From the NCBI GenBank assembly GCA_035575515.1, contig DATLXU010000041.1, positions 1 to 5,110 on the forward strand: 5,110 nucleotides of DNA. Reading direction: 5' to 3'. A program made the translations under genes and the position numbers. The notes beneath the pieces are model-generated. The model made no database searches, was not told the DNA's origin, and worked only from the letters and a program-made list of their open reading frames with translations. Within the stretch, counting starts at the first letter, position 1, and every line of letters starts with the position of its first letter. The stretch is from DATLXU01 sp035575515 (GTDB taxonomy: Bacteria > Acidobacteriota > Blastocatellia > UBA7656). Shown one piece after another: positions 1 through 5,110 of this stretch.

Positions 1-313
1 CTGGCGGCGCGTCAACCGGAGTGCGCGTGATTGTGCGAATGCCGTGACGGCCTAAGATTCGCGCGCCGACTTCCGGTGTTATCCATCCGAGTATTGCATG
101 GGGCGGAAGAACTATGGCGACAGTTCCGCCTTGCGAAGTGATGAAGTCGCGCGCTTCGGCAAGCTCGGCCTTTGAATTGGCGTCGACCAGCACGAGCGTG
201 TAGCCTCTGGTCCAATCGGCAGGCGAGTGTGAGGGATTGTCCGAATGCGCGAGCGCGTTTGAAGTGAGCAACACTAGCAGCGCCACGCAAGACAGTAATG
301 CCGCACGAACCAT
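1..313 (-). CDS. Secreted protein of unknown function, N-terminal part (runs off left edge)
   Basis: The reading frame is open from an ATG at 313 to the window edge, giving 104 codons of a longer gene. Residues 1-22 form a clear Sec signal peptide: a short basic start (MVRAAL), a hydrophobic core of about 12 residues, and a cleavage site after SNALA. The mature part begins HSDNPSHSPADW and continues into a segment with alternating hydrophobic stretches (GYTLVLVDA, GGTVAIVLPPHAILGW, GRHGIRTI). This would fit a small alpha/beta domain such as a propeptide-like fold, but I do not recognise a named family. A GAGGT ribosome binding site lies 9 bases upstream of the ATG, supporting this start. The gene is divergent from the sigma-factor cluster and separated from it by more than 500 bp, so a shared role is not implied. 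I am confident that the gene is real and exported; its function cannot be given. Confidence 0.72.
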   Translation of the reverse strand, partial: MVRAALLSCVALLVLLTSNALAHSDNPSHSPADWTRGYTLVLVDANSKAELAEARDFITSQGGTVAIVLPPHAILGWITPEVGARILGRHGIRTITRTPVDAPP

Positions 314-513
314 TTAGAACAGACCTCAAAAACTTTTGAAGCCCACAGCCGTGCTGCTTATGGCTGAGGGGGACCCACAGTTTACTGCTAAGAATTGAAT
401 TGAGGGCAACGTTACCTGAGGGGAACAGGTTTAGCTGCCGTCCGGGTCCGAGTTAAAAAATTGCAATCGGTTTAGCCTGCCAACCAGCTTCCGTTGTGAG
501 CGCATAATCCTCA

Positions 514-541
514 TTATTAATCTGAGCGGGTCTTCTATAAT
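514..541 (+). promoter_or_regulatory. Possible housekeeping sigma-70-like promoter
   Basis: A perfect TATAAT lies at 536-541. The best -35 candidate is a poor TTATTA at 514-519 with a 16-base spacer, and there is no extended -10 TG. If active, it would start a transcript near 548 pointing toward the sigma gene, with a leader of more than 300 bases, or a separate small RNA. The -10 match is good but the -35 is weak, so this is tentative. Confidence 0.3.
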
Positions 542-568
542 TTGTGCAACGAGCGTTCGAAATAAGCG

Positions 569-612
569 AAGGAGTTTAATCAATCACCCTATGGCTCGAC
601 ATTGAACTCCTT
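569..612. repeat. Inverted repeat AAGGAGTT / AACTCCTT
   Basis: AAGGAGTT at 569-576 and its exact complement AACTCCTT at 605-612 could form an 8-bp stem with a 28-base loop. It starts 28 bases downstream of the TATAAT box. No T-run follows, so it is not an ordinary terminator. The left arm resembles a ribosome binding site, but no convincing gene follows it. It could be a protein-binding site, an RNA hairpin or chance. Confidence 0.35.
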
Positions 613-833
613 GTGCAAGGACGCGAGTATACATTAATGAAACAGGCGTCGCAAGCAGAAAACTGTTGCAATACCATTGTGTTACGGCAAGGTTTCGCGG
701 CCTTTATCCGTAGAGCGGCATCGCGGTGTATGCTAATTTTCATCAGGATCCTCTTTCGGCGAGACTGGATTAAGAAGGTGCTGCTCATTACTCGTTTCAA
801 TGGCTTTAGAGCCGACAATGGAATACTTTTTTC

Positions 834-866
834 ACGGAAGAAAAGCCGTGCCATTCGCGTCTAATC
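834..866 (+). promoter_or_regulatory. Predicted ECF-sigma promoter of the sigma/anti-sigma operon
   Basis: The -35 part ACGGAAGAAAA is at 834-844 and the -10 part CGTCTAATC at 858-866, separated by 13 bases (17 bases from GGAAG to CGTC). The same two blocks at exactly the same spacing occur at 4009-4041 before another gene of the cluster. ECF promoters typically combine a GGAA(C)-type -35 with a CGTC-type -10 at about this distance, and ECF sigma factors usually activate their own operons. Autoregulation is therefore the likely reading. Transcription would begin around 870-874, leaving a short leader before the ATG at 892. Confidence 0.65.
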
Positions 867-891
867 TGCGAAGTTGTGGATGGCCGGATTT

Positions 892-1479
892 ATGGAGCAG
901 CCCGCACGGATGAATGAGCGCGAATCAGAGGCTGACGTCTTGGAGGCTTGTCGGCAGGGCGACCGAGCCGCGTTTCACCTGCTCTATGAGTCGCACAAGG
1001 ACCGGGTCTATTCGATTGCCCTGCACTTCGGCGGCGATCCTAGTATGGCGCGCGATGTGACTCAGCAGGTCTTTTTGAAGCTCTTTACAACCATCGGCCA
1101 GTTTCGCCACGACTCAGAGTTCACAACATGGCTTTATCGCATCACGGCCAACGCTTGCATTGACGAGCAGCGCAAGCGAAAAAGATTCGTGCCCTTCAGC
1201 CCTGCGCTTGAGGTAAGCCAGATGGCGGCAAAAGGATCGCAGGAGGAACGCTACGACCGAAAGCAAATGGCCGACGCCGTGCGCGCCGCAATAGCGGAGT
1301 TAAGTCCGAAACTGCGATTGCCGATACTGCTCAAGTACGTCGAGGGGCTTTCCTACGAAGAGATTGCCGAAGCGCTCGGCTGCTCGGTCGGCACAGTTTC
1401 GTCGCGGCTCAATCGCGGGCACAAGATGCTCGCTCGCAAGCTCTCACACCTGCGCGGGCAGTTCGCGGCGGGGGAATGA
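892..1479 (+). CDS. ECF-type RNA polymerase sigma factor
   Basis: Directs RNA polymerase to a small set of promoters when released by its anti-sigma factor. The 195-residue product has the two ECF domains and nothing else. Sigma region 2 is at about 28-97 (LYESHKDRVYSIAL, then DVTQQVFLKLF and the -10-binding segment FTTWLYRITANACIDEQRKRKR). Sigma region 4 is at about 127-185, with the helix-turn-helix LSYEEIAEALGCSVGTVSSRL that reads the -35. Start choice: in-frame starts exist at 874 (TTG), 880, 892 and 910. I prefer 892 because GGATGG lies 8 bases upstream and the predicted promoter would place the RNA start near 870, too close for 874 or 880. The stop overlaps the next gene's start (ATGA, 1476-1479), so the two are co-translated. 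I cannot assign an ECF group number. The family call is secure; the exact start is not. Confidence 0.93.
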   Translation: MEQPARMNERESEADVLEACRQGDRAAFHLLYESHKDRVYSIALHFGGDPSMARDVTQQVFLKLFTTIGQFRHDSEFTTWLYRITANACIDEQRKRKRFVPFSPALEVSQMAAKGSQEERYDRKQMADAVRAAIAELSPKLRLPILLKYVEGLSYEEIAEALGCSVGTVSSRLNRGHKMLARKLSHLRGQFAAGE

Positions 1480-2648
1480 AGATGTTTACACGTCACGTAG
1501 CAAAGCAATTATCAGCGTACCTTCACGGCGAGCTTTCAAAAGAGAAAGCGCGCCGCACGGGCGAGCATCTGCTCCGGTGCGAGCGATGCCGCCGCGAGTA
1601 CGACGACATAAAACTCGGAGCGCAACTGGCCGAGCGGCTTCCGCTCGCGCAGGCTCCGGCTGAGATGTGGAGCGAGATAGAAAGTTTGCTCGACGCCCAA
1701 TCGCGCGAACGAGTATATGAATCACCGGCTCGCCGTTTCGATCTTTCAAGGCGATGGTATCTCGTCGCAGCCGCAAGCGCGGCGCTCGTCTTCATCATAA
1801 TCTTTGGCGCTCGTTTGTTCAGAAATGTGGAACCGACGCCGAAAAACGAAATCGCACAGCACGAACCAACTCAGCGCGGCGAGAGTTCCTCACGCGAAAA
1901 AACTATGCGAGCCTCGTGGGAAGTCGAAAGTCTCGCGGGCAAAATAAGAGTCGGCGGCGAAACGTTGAGCGGCACAGGTCGGCTCGCAGTCGGAGACTCG
2001 CTTGAAACCGAAAATGCGTCGCGGGCAAAGATCAAGGTCGCGAATATTGGCGAAGTGGAGCTTGAGCCGAACTCGCGCGTGCGGCTCATCGAAACCACGC
2101 AGATCGAACACCGCCTCGCGCTTGATCGCGGAACTATGCGCGCAAAGATAAATGCGCCGCCGCGATTGTTTTTTGTCAACACGCCTTCGGCTGAAGCGAT
2201 TGATCTCGGATGCGCCTACACGCTCGAAGTCGACGACACGGGCCGCAGCTTTCTTCACGTCACAGCCGGATGGGTGATGCTTGCGCGAGACGGGCGCGAG
2301 GCTTACGTCCCCATCGGCGCGATGTGCGAGACTCGGCCCTCGACCGGACCCGGCACGCCTTACTTCGACGACGCGCCGCGCAGGTTGAGAGAATCGCTGT
2401 CGAGATTCGATTTCGAATACGGCGGCGACGACGCGCTTCAGGAAGTTCTCAGATATGCTCGCCCGCGCGACTCGTTCACGCTGTGGCACCTGCTTCAGCG
2501 AGTGAACGAGGTTGAAAGAAACTTCGTGCTGGATAGGATGATCGCACTCGTGGGGCTTCCTGAAGGCGTGACGCGCGACGGCGTTCTCAATCTCGACCCG
2601 CAGATGCTAGAACTCTGGAAAGACGAACTGGACACGGTATGGTTTTGA
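1476..2648 (+). CDS. Membrane anti-sigma factor with zinc-finger (ZAS) and FecR domains
   Basis: Likely holds the upstream sigma factor inactive at the inner membrane and releases it on a periplasmic signal. The 390-residue product has, in order: a cytoplasmic anti-sigma zinc-finger domain (about 7-55) with the HxxxCxxC signature H31-C35-C38; a linker; one membrane helix at about 94-115 (YLVAAASAALVFIIIFGARLF); a periplasmic FecR-type beta domain at about 148-285 (LAVGDSLETENASRAKIKVANI... LDRGTMRAKI... FFVNTPSAEAIDLGCAYTLEV...); and a C-terminal helical segment at about 300-390 (DSFTLWHLLQRVNEVERNFVLDRM, then LPEGVTRDGVL). I remember a similar tail on FecR proteins of Acidobacteriota but know no name for it. 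The gene overlaps the sigma stop by 4 bases; a second ATG at 1482, with GGGG 7 bases upstream, is an equally good start. Classical FecR works with a TonB-dependent receptor, and none is visible here, so the signal is unknown. Confidence 0.88.
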   Translation: MKMFTRHVAKQLSAYLHGELSKEKARRTGEHLLRCERCRREYDDIKLGAQLAERLPLAQAPAEMWSEIESLLDAQSRERVYESPARRFDLSRRWYLVAAASAALVFIIIFGARLFRNVEPTPKNEIAQHEPTQRGESSSREKTMRASWEVESLAGKIRVGGETLSGTGRLAVGDSLETENASRAKIKVANIGEVELEPNSRVRLIETTQIEHRLALDRGTMRAKINAPPRLFFVNTPSAEAIDLGCAYTLEVDDTGRSFLHVTAGWVMLARDGREAYVPIGAMCETRPSTGPGTPYFDDAPRRLRESLSRFDFEYGGDDALQEVLRYARPRDSFTLWHLLQRVNEVERNFVLDRMIALVGLPEGVTRDGVLNLDPQMLELWKDELDTVWF

Positions 2649-2653
2649 TTTTT

Positions 2654-2716
2654 CTCTGCGCTTCTCTGCGCCTGCGGCGTAAGGCAGGTTCTAGCAAAGT
2701 CGCCGCAGACGCAGAG
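2654..2716. repeat. Dispersed palindromic repeat, copy 1 (after the anti-sigma gene)
   Basis: The left arm at 2664-2679 (CTCTGCGCCTGCGGCG) pairs with 2701-2716 (CGCCGCAGACGCAGAG) with a single C-A mismatch, giving a 16-position stem and a 21-base loop. An extra CTCTGCG unit sits at 2654-2660. The right arm is identical to 4826-4841 of the second copy, and 2654-2679 matches 4885-4909 apart from one inserted base and one substitution. It begins five bases after the anti-sigma stop codon. It could slow or end transcription, but no T-run follows the stem, so it is not a textbook terminator. Confidence 0.8.
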
Positions 2717-2783
2717 TTCAAAACTGCGCTCATTCGCAAGAAGATTCCGCCCATGCATTCGTTTTAACAAACACCCATCCAAC

Positions 2784-2790
2784 AGGAGGT
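2784..2790 (+). promoter_or_regulatory. Strong ribosome binding site AGGAGGT
   Basis: A full-consensus Shine-Dalgarno sequence 8 bases before the ATG at 2799. It fixes the start of the exported protein and suggests efficient translation independent of the anti-sigma gene upstream. Confidence 0.85.
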
Positions 2791-2798
2791 CAAGCCTT

Positions 2799-3986
2799 AT
2801 GACCCGTTCGCGCTTAGCAATTCACACATTGATCTTTATCCTTCTCGCCGCGCTCGTGCCCGCCGGGCTTTCACATCGAAAAGCCGATGCAGCGGCGCAG
2901 GATTATCAACAATCGAATCGCTTGATTGTTCACGAGTGGGGCACGTTCACCTGTGTCGCGGGCAAAGACGGCGTTGCTATCGAATGGCACCCGCTCAACG
3001 GCCCAAGCGACCTGCCTGAGTTCGTCTACGATTTTAATGACCTGAGAAATGAGAATGGATTTCGTCACGGCTACAACTGCTTCAAGTGCGCCCCTGCGGT
3101 GATTAGAATGGAGACGCCCGTTCTCTATTTTTATTCTGACAGCGAAACGGATGTCTCGGTAAGCGTCGCTTTCACGAAAGGCAAAATTACCGAGTGGTAT
3201 CCGCAGGCTCGCGCCGTCTGGTCTCAGAGCGTTGACTGGGGCCGCTTCACCGTTACGCCCGGAAGCGACGCGGCATTTCCGGCAGAGAGCAAGCAGAGCC
3301 ATTACTATGCGGCGCGCGAGACGGACGCCGCTCCCATTCGCGTCTGCGGCGAGGGCGGAGAGCAATATGAGAAGTTTCTTTTCTATCGCGGCATCGGCAA
3401 TTTCGATCTGCCGCTTGCGGTCACGCTTCGCGAAAACAGACTCATCGTGAAAAACATCAGCGCCGACGATGTTGCTCCAATCATTCTGTTTGAAAATCGC
3501 GGCGGGCGAATAGGCTATCGCGTTTATCACTCATTCAAACGACGAATGGAGCGGCCTACGCTCGATGGCTCAATCGAAGAGCTTGAGCGCGAAATTGAAA
3601 TGATGCTTGTCGCGCGCGGGCTTTACCAGAAAGAAGCGCGGGCGATGGTGAACACGTGGCGCGATTCGTGGTTTGAAGAAGGTTTGCGCGTGTTTTACAT
3701 CGTGCCGCGCAGCGTGGCCGATCAGATTCTTCCGCTGCGCATCGAGCCGCAGCCCGCAGAGATTGTTCGCGTGCTCGTTGGCCGAACTGAAATCATCTCG
3801 CCTGAAACGGAGCAATCAATCGAGCAGGAGTTGTCGACTCTGCGAAACTCTTCGATTGATGATGTGGCGATGAAGATCAAACGCGAGCACGGGCGATTCG
3901 CCGAGCCTGTCTTGAAGATGATCCTCGAAAAGACTACGGATGCGAAGGCGAGGACAAGGATCGAGCGGCTCATAAAATCCAGTTGA
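2799..3986 (+). CDS. Exported protein of the uncharacterised HEWGTFT type
   Basis: The 395-residue product has an N-terminal signal peptide (about 1-32: MTRSRLAIHT, a hydrophobic run LIFILLAALVPAGL, predicted cleavage near ADAAAQ). The mature chain begins with the motif VHEWGTFTCV (44-53). A CxxC pair follows at C94 and C97, then RMETPVLYFY (103-112), ITEWYPQA (130-137), a predicted beta-rich middle, and the conserved-looking block MVNTWRDSWFEEGLRVFYIVPR (283-304). A charged helical tail follows (about 335-395). I recall proteins with these motifs in Planctomycetota and Acidobacteriota annotated as hypothetical; no activity is known to me. The CxxC could bind a metal or haem or form a disulfide, but a haem site would normally need CxxCH and here an alanine follows. 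It lies 150 bp after the anti-sigma gene on the same strand, past a hairpin repeat, so it may be read through from the sigma operon. No membrane segment apart from the signal is visible. Confidence 0.9.
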   Translation: MTRSRLAIHTLIFILLAALVPAGLSHRKADAAAQDYQQSNRLIVHEWGTFTCVAGKDGVAIEWHPLNGPSDLPEFVYDFNDLRNENGFRHGYNCFKCAPAVIRMETPVLYFYSDSETDVSVSVAFTKGKITEWYPQARAVWSQSVDWGRFTVTPGSDAAFPAESKQSHYYAARETDAAPIRVCGEGGEQYEKFLFYRGIGNFDLPLAVTLRENRLIVKNISADDVAPIILFENRGGRIGYRVYHSFKRRMERPTLDGSIEELEREIEMMLVARGLYQKEARAMVNTWRDSWFEEGLRVFYIVPRSVADQILPLRIEPQPAEIVRVLVGRTEIISPETEQSIEQELSTLRNSSIDDVAMKIKREHGRFAEPVLKMILEKTTDAKARTRIERLIKSS

Positions 3987-4008
3987 CTCTCACGTATCCA
4001 AATACTCA

Positions 4009-4041
4009 ACGGAAGAAAAACGCGAAGCTCTCCGTCTAATC
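4009..4041 (+). promoter_or_regulatory. Predicted ECF-sigma promoter before the 4105 gene
   Basis: ACGGAAGAAAA at 4009-4019 and CGTCTAATC at 4033-4041 repeat exactly the two blocks found at 834-866, with the same 13-base gap, while the spacer itself differs. Conservation of the two blocks but not of the sequence between them is what two binding sites of one sigma factor would look like, rather than a duplicated DNA segment. RNA would start near 4046-4050, about 55-60 bases before the ATG at 4105. Inferred target of the ECF sigma factor encoded at 892. Confidence 0.65.
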
Positions 4042-4090
4042 GTTAAACACGCGAGATTAACCAACTCATCGCCGCGAGCGATGAATATAA

Positions 4091-4098
4091 AAGGAGAG
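4091..4098 (+). promoter_or_regulatory. Ribosome binding site AAGGAGAG that decides the start at 4105
   Basis: AAGGAG is 8 bases before the ATG at 4105. It lies inside the reading frame of the longer alternative beginning at the ATG at 4081, which has no such site. The shorter start is therefore preferred. Confidence 0.8.
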
Positions 4099-4104
4099 CT
4101 TAAG

Positions 4105-4776
4105 ATGAGATCAACCAAACGCGCACAGAACCTGTCAGGCAATCGAGTCGTCAAATACGCCGTGTGCTGCCTGGCGTTGCTATTAACATTTGCTCCCGTG
4201 GCGCTGGCCGGTGGCTTTCAGCTTTCGGTCGAAACGCCCGCAGACAAAAGCAACCCTCAGATGAAGGACGCGGCGCTCGTCGTGCGAACCTTCGGCTGCT
4301 GGCAGCCCGCCGATGCGGCGCTGTCTGCGACCGCCGAAGGTCTTGTCAATGGCAAGCGTCAATCGCTCAAGCTGCAACTCGCTCCGGCAGACAAAGGCGT
4401 CTATACAATTAAGCAGCAATGGCCTTCGGAAGGCTTCTGGGTCATTACAATCAGCGGCGAGTACAATGGCATGGCGAGCAATCTGCTCGTCGAGCTTGGC
4501 CCGAACGGCGAAGTGCATCCCGATACGAAGCTCGTTGAAGGAAGCCGCACGGGCACGCACGTTCGCGGCTCAAACAAAAAGTGGGCGGCGGCAGATATTG
4601 ATTCGACGCTTAAAGCATTGGCCAATAACACGAGCGCCGCGCTTGAAGAACCGGCAGATGCGCCGACTGTAACCGCTCGCCCGGCGGCGTGGTTTGTGGC
4701 TGGATTGGGCGCGTTCTTGTTTTTGGCGGGCCTTGTCTTCACGCGGCGGCGCGCGCGCTTTGCGTCAAAGCAATGA
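4105..4776 (+). CDS. Small envelope protein: signal peptide, extracytoplasmic domain, C-terminal membrane anchor
   Basis: The 223-residue product has a long signal peptide (about 1-35: basic MRSTKRAQNLSGNRVVK, hydrophobic YAVCCLALLLTFAPV, cleavage after ALA). An extracytoplasmic domain of about 155 residues follows, then one membrane helix at about 194-213 (AAWFVAGLGAFLFLAGLVF), and a positively charged end RRRARFASKQ that should stay in the cytoplasm. The middle contains KGVYTIKQQWPSEGFWVITISG (98-118), which resembles an edge of the small beta-sandwich domains of the YtkA/FixH/CopC kind. This is only a shape resemblance and I name no family. A lone cysteine at C65 lies in RTFGCWQP. The ORF extends upstream to 4081, but the ribosome binding site at 4091 supports 4105. 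A predicted ECF promoter at 4009-4041 suggests that it belongs to the regulon of the adjacent sigma factor. Its function is unknown; a role in envelope stress or metal handling would be guesswork. Confidence 0.87.
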   Translation: MRSTKRAQNLSGNRVVKYAVCCLALLLTFAPVALAGGFQLSVETPADKSNPQMKDAALVVRTFGCWQPADAALSATAEGLVNGKRQSLKLQLAPADKGVYTIKQQWPSEGFWVITISGEYNGMASNLLVELGPNGEVHPDTKLVEGSRTGTHVRGSNKKWAAADIDSTLKALANNTSAALEEPADAPTVTARPAAWFVAGLGAFLFLAGLVFTRRRARFASKQ

Positions 4777-4820
4777 CGCGATTAATCACATCCTGCGTTG
4801 AATGAGAGGTTGTGAGATCA

Positions 4821-4914
4821 TTCACCGCCGCAGACGCAGAGAACGCAGGGAACGCAGATAGGATGTTAATATCAACTGCGAAAACTCTGCGCTCTCTGCG
4901 TCTGCGGCGGTGAA
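4821..4914. repeat. Dispersed palindromic repeat, copy 2 (long hairpin between convergent genes)
   Basis: The outer 22 bases at 4821-4842 are perfectly complementary to 4893-4914. After one mismatch, CGCAG at 4844-4848 pairs with CTGCG at 4887-4891, and CGCAG at 4853-4857 pairs with CTGCG at 4876-4880, leaving a loop of 18 bases. The arms are tandem CGCAG(A/G)G-type units ending in CCGCCGCAGACGCAGAG. It shares both arms with the hairpin at 2654-2716. It lies 44 bp after the stop of the 4105 gene and 84 bp beyond the stop of the opposing gene, a suitable place for a two-way transcription barrier, although no T-run flanks it. Confidence 0.88.
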
Positions 4915-4940
4915 GCGACTTCGAATTCGGCGCGTCTAAA
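4911..4940 (+). promoter_or_regulatory. Weak third match to the ECF promoter pattern
   Basis: TGAAG at 4911-4915 and CGTCTAA at 4933-4939 have the same 17-base gap as the two good sites. The -10 block matches 7 of 7 bases and the -35 four of five, but the A-run after the -35 is missing. It overlaps the end of the hairpin repeat and points into the end of the receiver-domain gene on the opposite strand, so an RNA from here would be antisense. Chance is a serious alternative. Confidence 0.25.
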
Positions 4941-4998
4941 TTCAACCTGCCTGATGCTGCGAGCGCGCAAAACAACTGCGCCGATAGCAGAATTAAAA

Positions 4999-5110
4999 TC
5001 ACGAATTGAGCTTCTGAATGACTTCAAGGAGTTCTTCCAGATCAACCGGTTTTGCGAGGTGGGCCGTGAAACCGGATTCGAGCGCGCGTGCGTAGTCTTC
5101 GTGCGTCGCG
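4999..5110 (-). CDS. Response-regulator receiver (REC) domain, C-terminal end of a larger protein (runs off right edge)
   Basis: Only the last 36 residues and the TGA stop (4999-5001) are in the window. The sequence THEDYARALESGFTAHLAKP followed by VDLEELLEVIQKLNS is the typical end of a phosphoacceptor receiver domain: helix 4, then the beta-5 strand with the conserved lysine-proline pair (LAKP, lysine 20 of the visible part), then helix 5. The phosphorylated aspartate would lie outside the window. Because the protein ends right after helix 5, with no output domain, it is either a single-domain regulator or, more often with this 'GF.AHLAKPVD' wording, the end of a hybrid histidine kinase; the window cannot decide. 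It is convergent with the 4105 gene and probably unrelated to the sigma cluster. Confidence 0.8.
   Translation of the reverse strand, partial: ATHEDYARALESGFTAHLAKPVDLEELLEVIQKLNS

Larger units (their letters stand above)
314..833. other. Gene-free divergent intergenic region
   Basis: About 520 bp between the divergent secreted-protein gene and the sigma-operon promoter. I see no tRNA, rRNA or riboswitch. Short open frames on both strands (for example 613-864 plus and 576-854 minus) lack good ribosome binding sites and encode unlikely compositions, so I do not call them. The region is more AT-rich than its neighbours and contains a TATAAT box (536-541), an inverted repeat (569-576 with 605-612) and a repeated octamer TTGTGCAA (542-549 and 611-618). 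It could hold a small RNA or a long leader, but nothing proves it. Confidence 0.5.

Noticed and set aside
422..442. GGAAC at 422-426 followed by CGTC at 439-442, resembling an ECF promoter
   Set aside because: The gap is only 12 bases, about 4-5 shorter than ECF promoters need and shorter than the 17 seen at the two matching sites.
833..850. CACGG/CCGTG hairpin as a terminator
   Set aside because: Stem of only 5 bp and no T-run after it on either strand; it overlaps the -35 block, and the pairing is probably incidental.
613..864. Open frame of 83 codons on the plus strand (and 576-854 on the minus strand)
   Set aside because: No ribosome binding site near the GTG at 613 or the inner ATG at 637, unlikely residue composition (rich in R, C, I, F without pattern), and the frame runs through the predicted ECF promoter. 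Treated as non-coding.
2736..2768. GCAAGAAGA ... CGTTTTAAC before the HEWGTFT gene as a degenerate ECF promoter
   Set aside because: Both blocks are imperfect and the spacing is two bases longer than at the two strong sites. Possible but not supportable.
4081..4104. Upstream ATG at 4081 as the start of the small envelope protein
   Set aside because: No ribosome binding site precedes it, while AAGGAG at 4091-4096 is ideally placed for the ATG at 4105.
2654..4914. CRISPR array or transposon ends
   Set aside because: Only two palindromic copies 2.2 kb apart, arms built from short tandem units, no spacers of regular length, no target-site duplication and no transposase in the window.
4954..5110. 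Plus-strand frame open from ATG 4954 to the window edge
   Set aside because: It is the antisense of the receiver-domain frame, has no ribosome binding site, and its product looks like nothing known, whereas the minus-strand frame gives a clear GFTAHLAKPVD signature.

Overview
The window looks like a bacterial chromosome segment, GC-rich by eye in the genes, from an under-studied phylum. My best guess is Acidobacteriota, class Blastocatellia or a relative. This rests on remembered resemblance of three proteins (the ECF sigma factor, the FecR-type anti-sigma with its 'LWHLL' tail, and the HEWGTF-type exported protein) and on no search, so the lineage is an inference.

Layout. Positions 1-313 (minus strand) hold the N-terminal part of a secreted protein of unknown function that runs off the left edge. 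About 520 bp without a convincing gene follows (314-833), containing a sigma-70-like -10 box and an inverted repeat. Four plus-strand genes come next: an ECF sigma factor (892-1479), a membrane anti-sigma factor joining a zinc-finger ZAS motif to a periplasmic FecR domain (1476-2648, ATGA overlap with the sigma gene), an exported protein of the uncharacterised 'HEWGTFT' type (2799-3986), and a small protein with a signal peptide and a C-terminal membrane anchor (4105-4776). Facing them at the right edge (4999-5110, minus strand) is the C-terminal end of a response-regulator receiver domain.

The main observation is a two-part sequence, ACGGAAGAAAA-N13-CGTCTAATC, present twice with identical spacing: at 834-866 just before the sigma gene and at 4009-4041 before the 4105 gene. 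It has the form of an ECF promoter (GGAA-type -35, CGTC-type -10). The simplest reading is that the sigma factor drives its own operon and also the last gene, so the four plus-strand genes form one regulatory module: an envelope-sensing sigma/anti-sigma switch with two exported proteins of unknown function as likely outputs. A weaker third match lies at 4911-4940.

Two intergenic hairpins (2654-2716 and 4821-4914) share the same sequence, built from CTCTGCG units ending in CTGCGGCG. They are copies of one dispersed palindromic repeat, one after the anti-sigma gene and one between the convergent genes at the right end.
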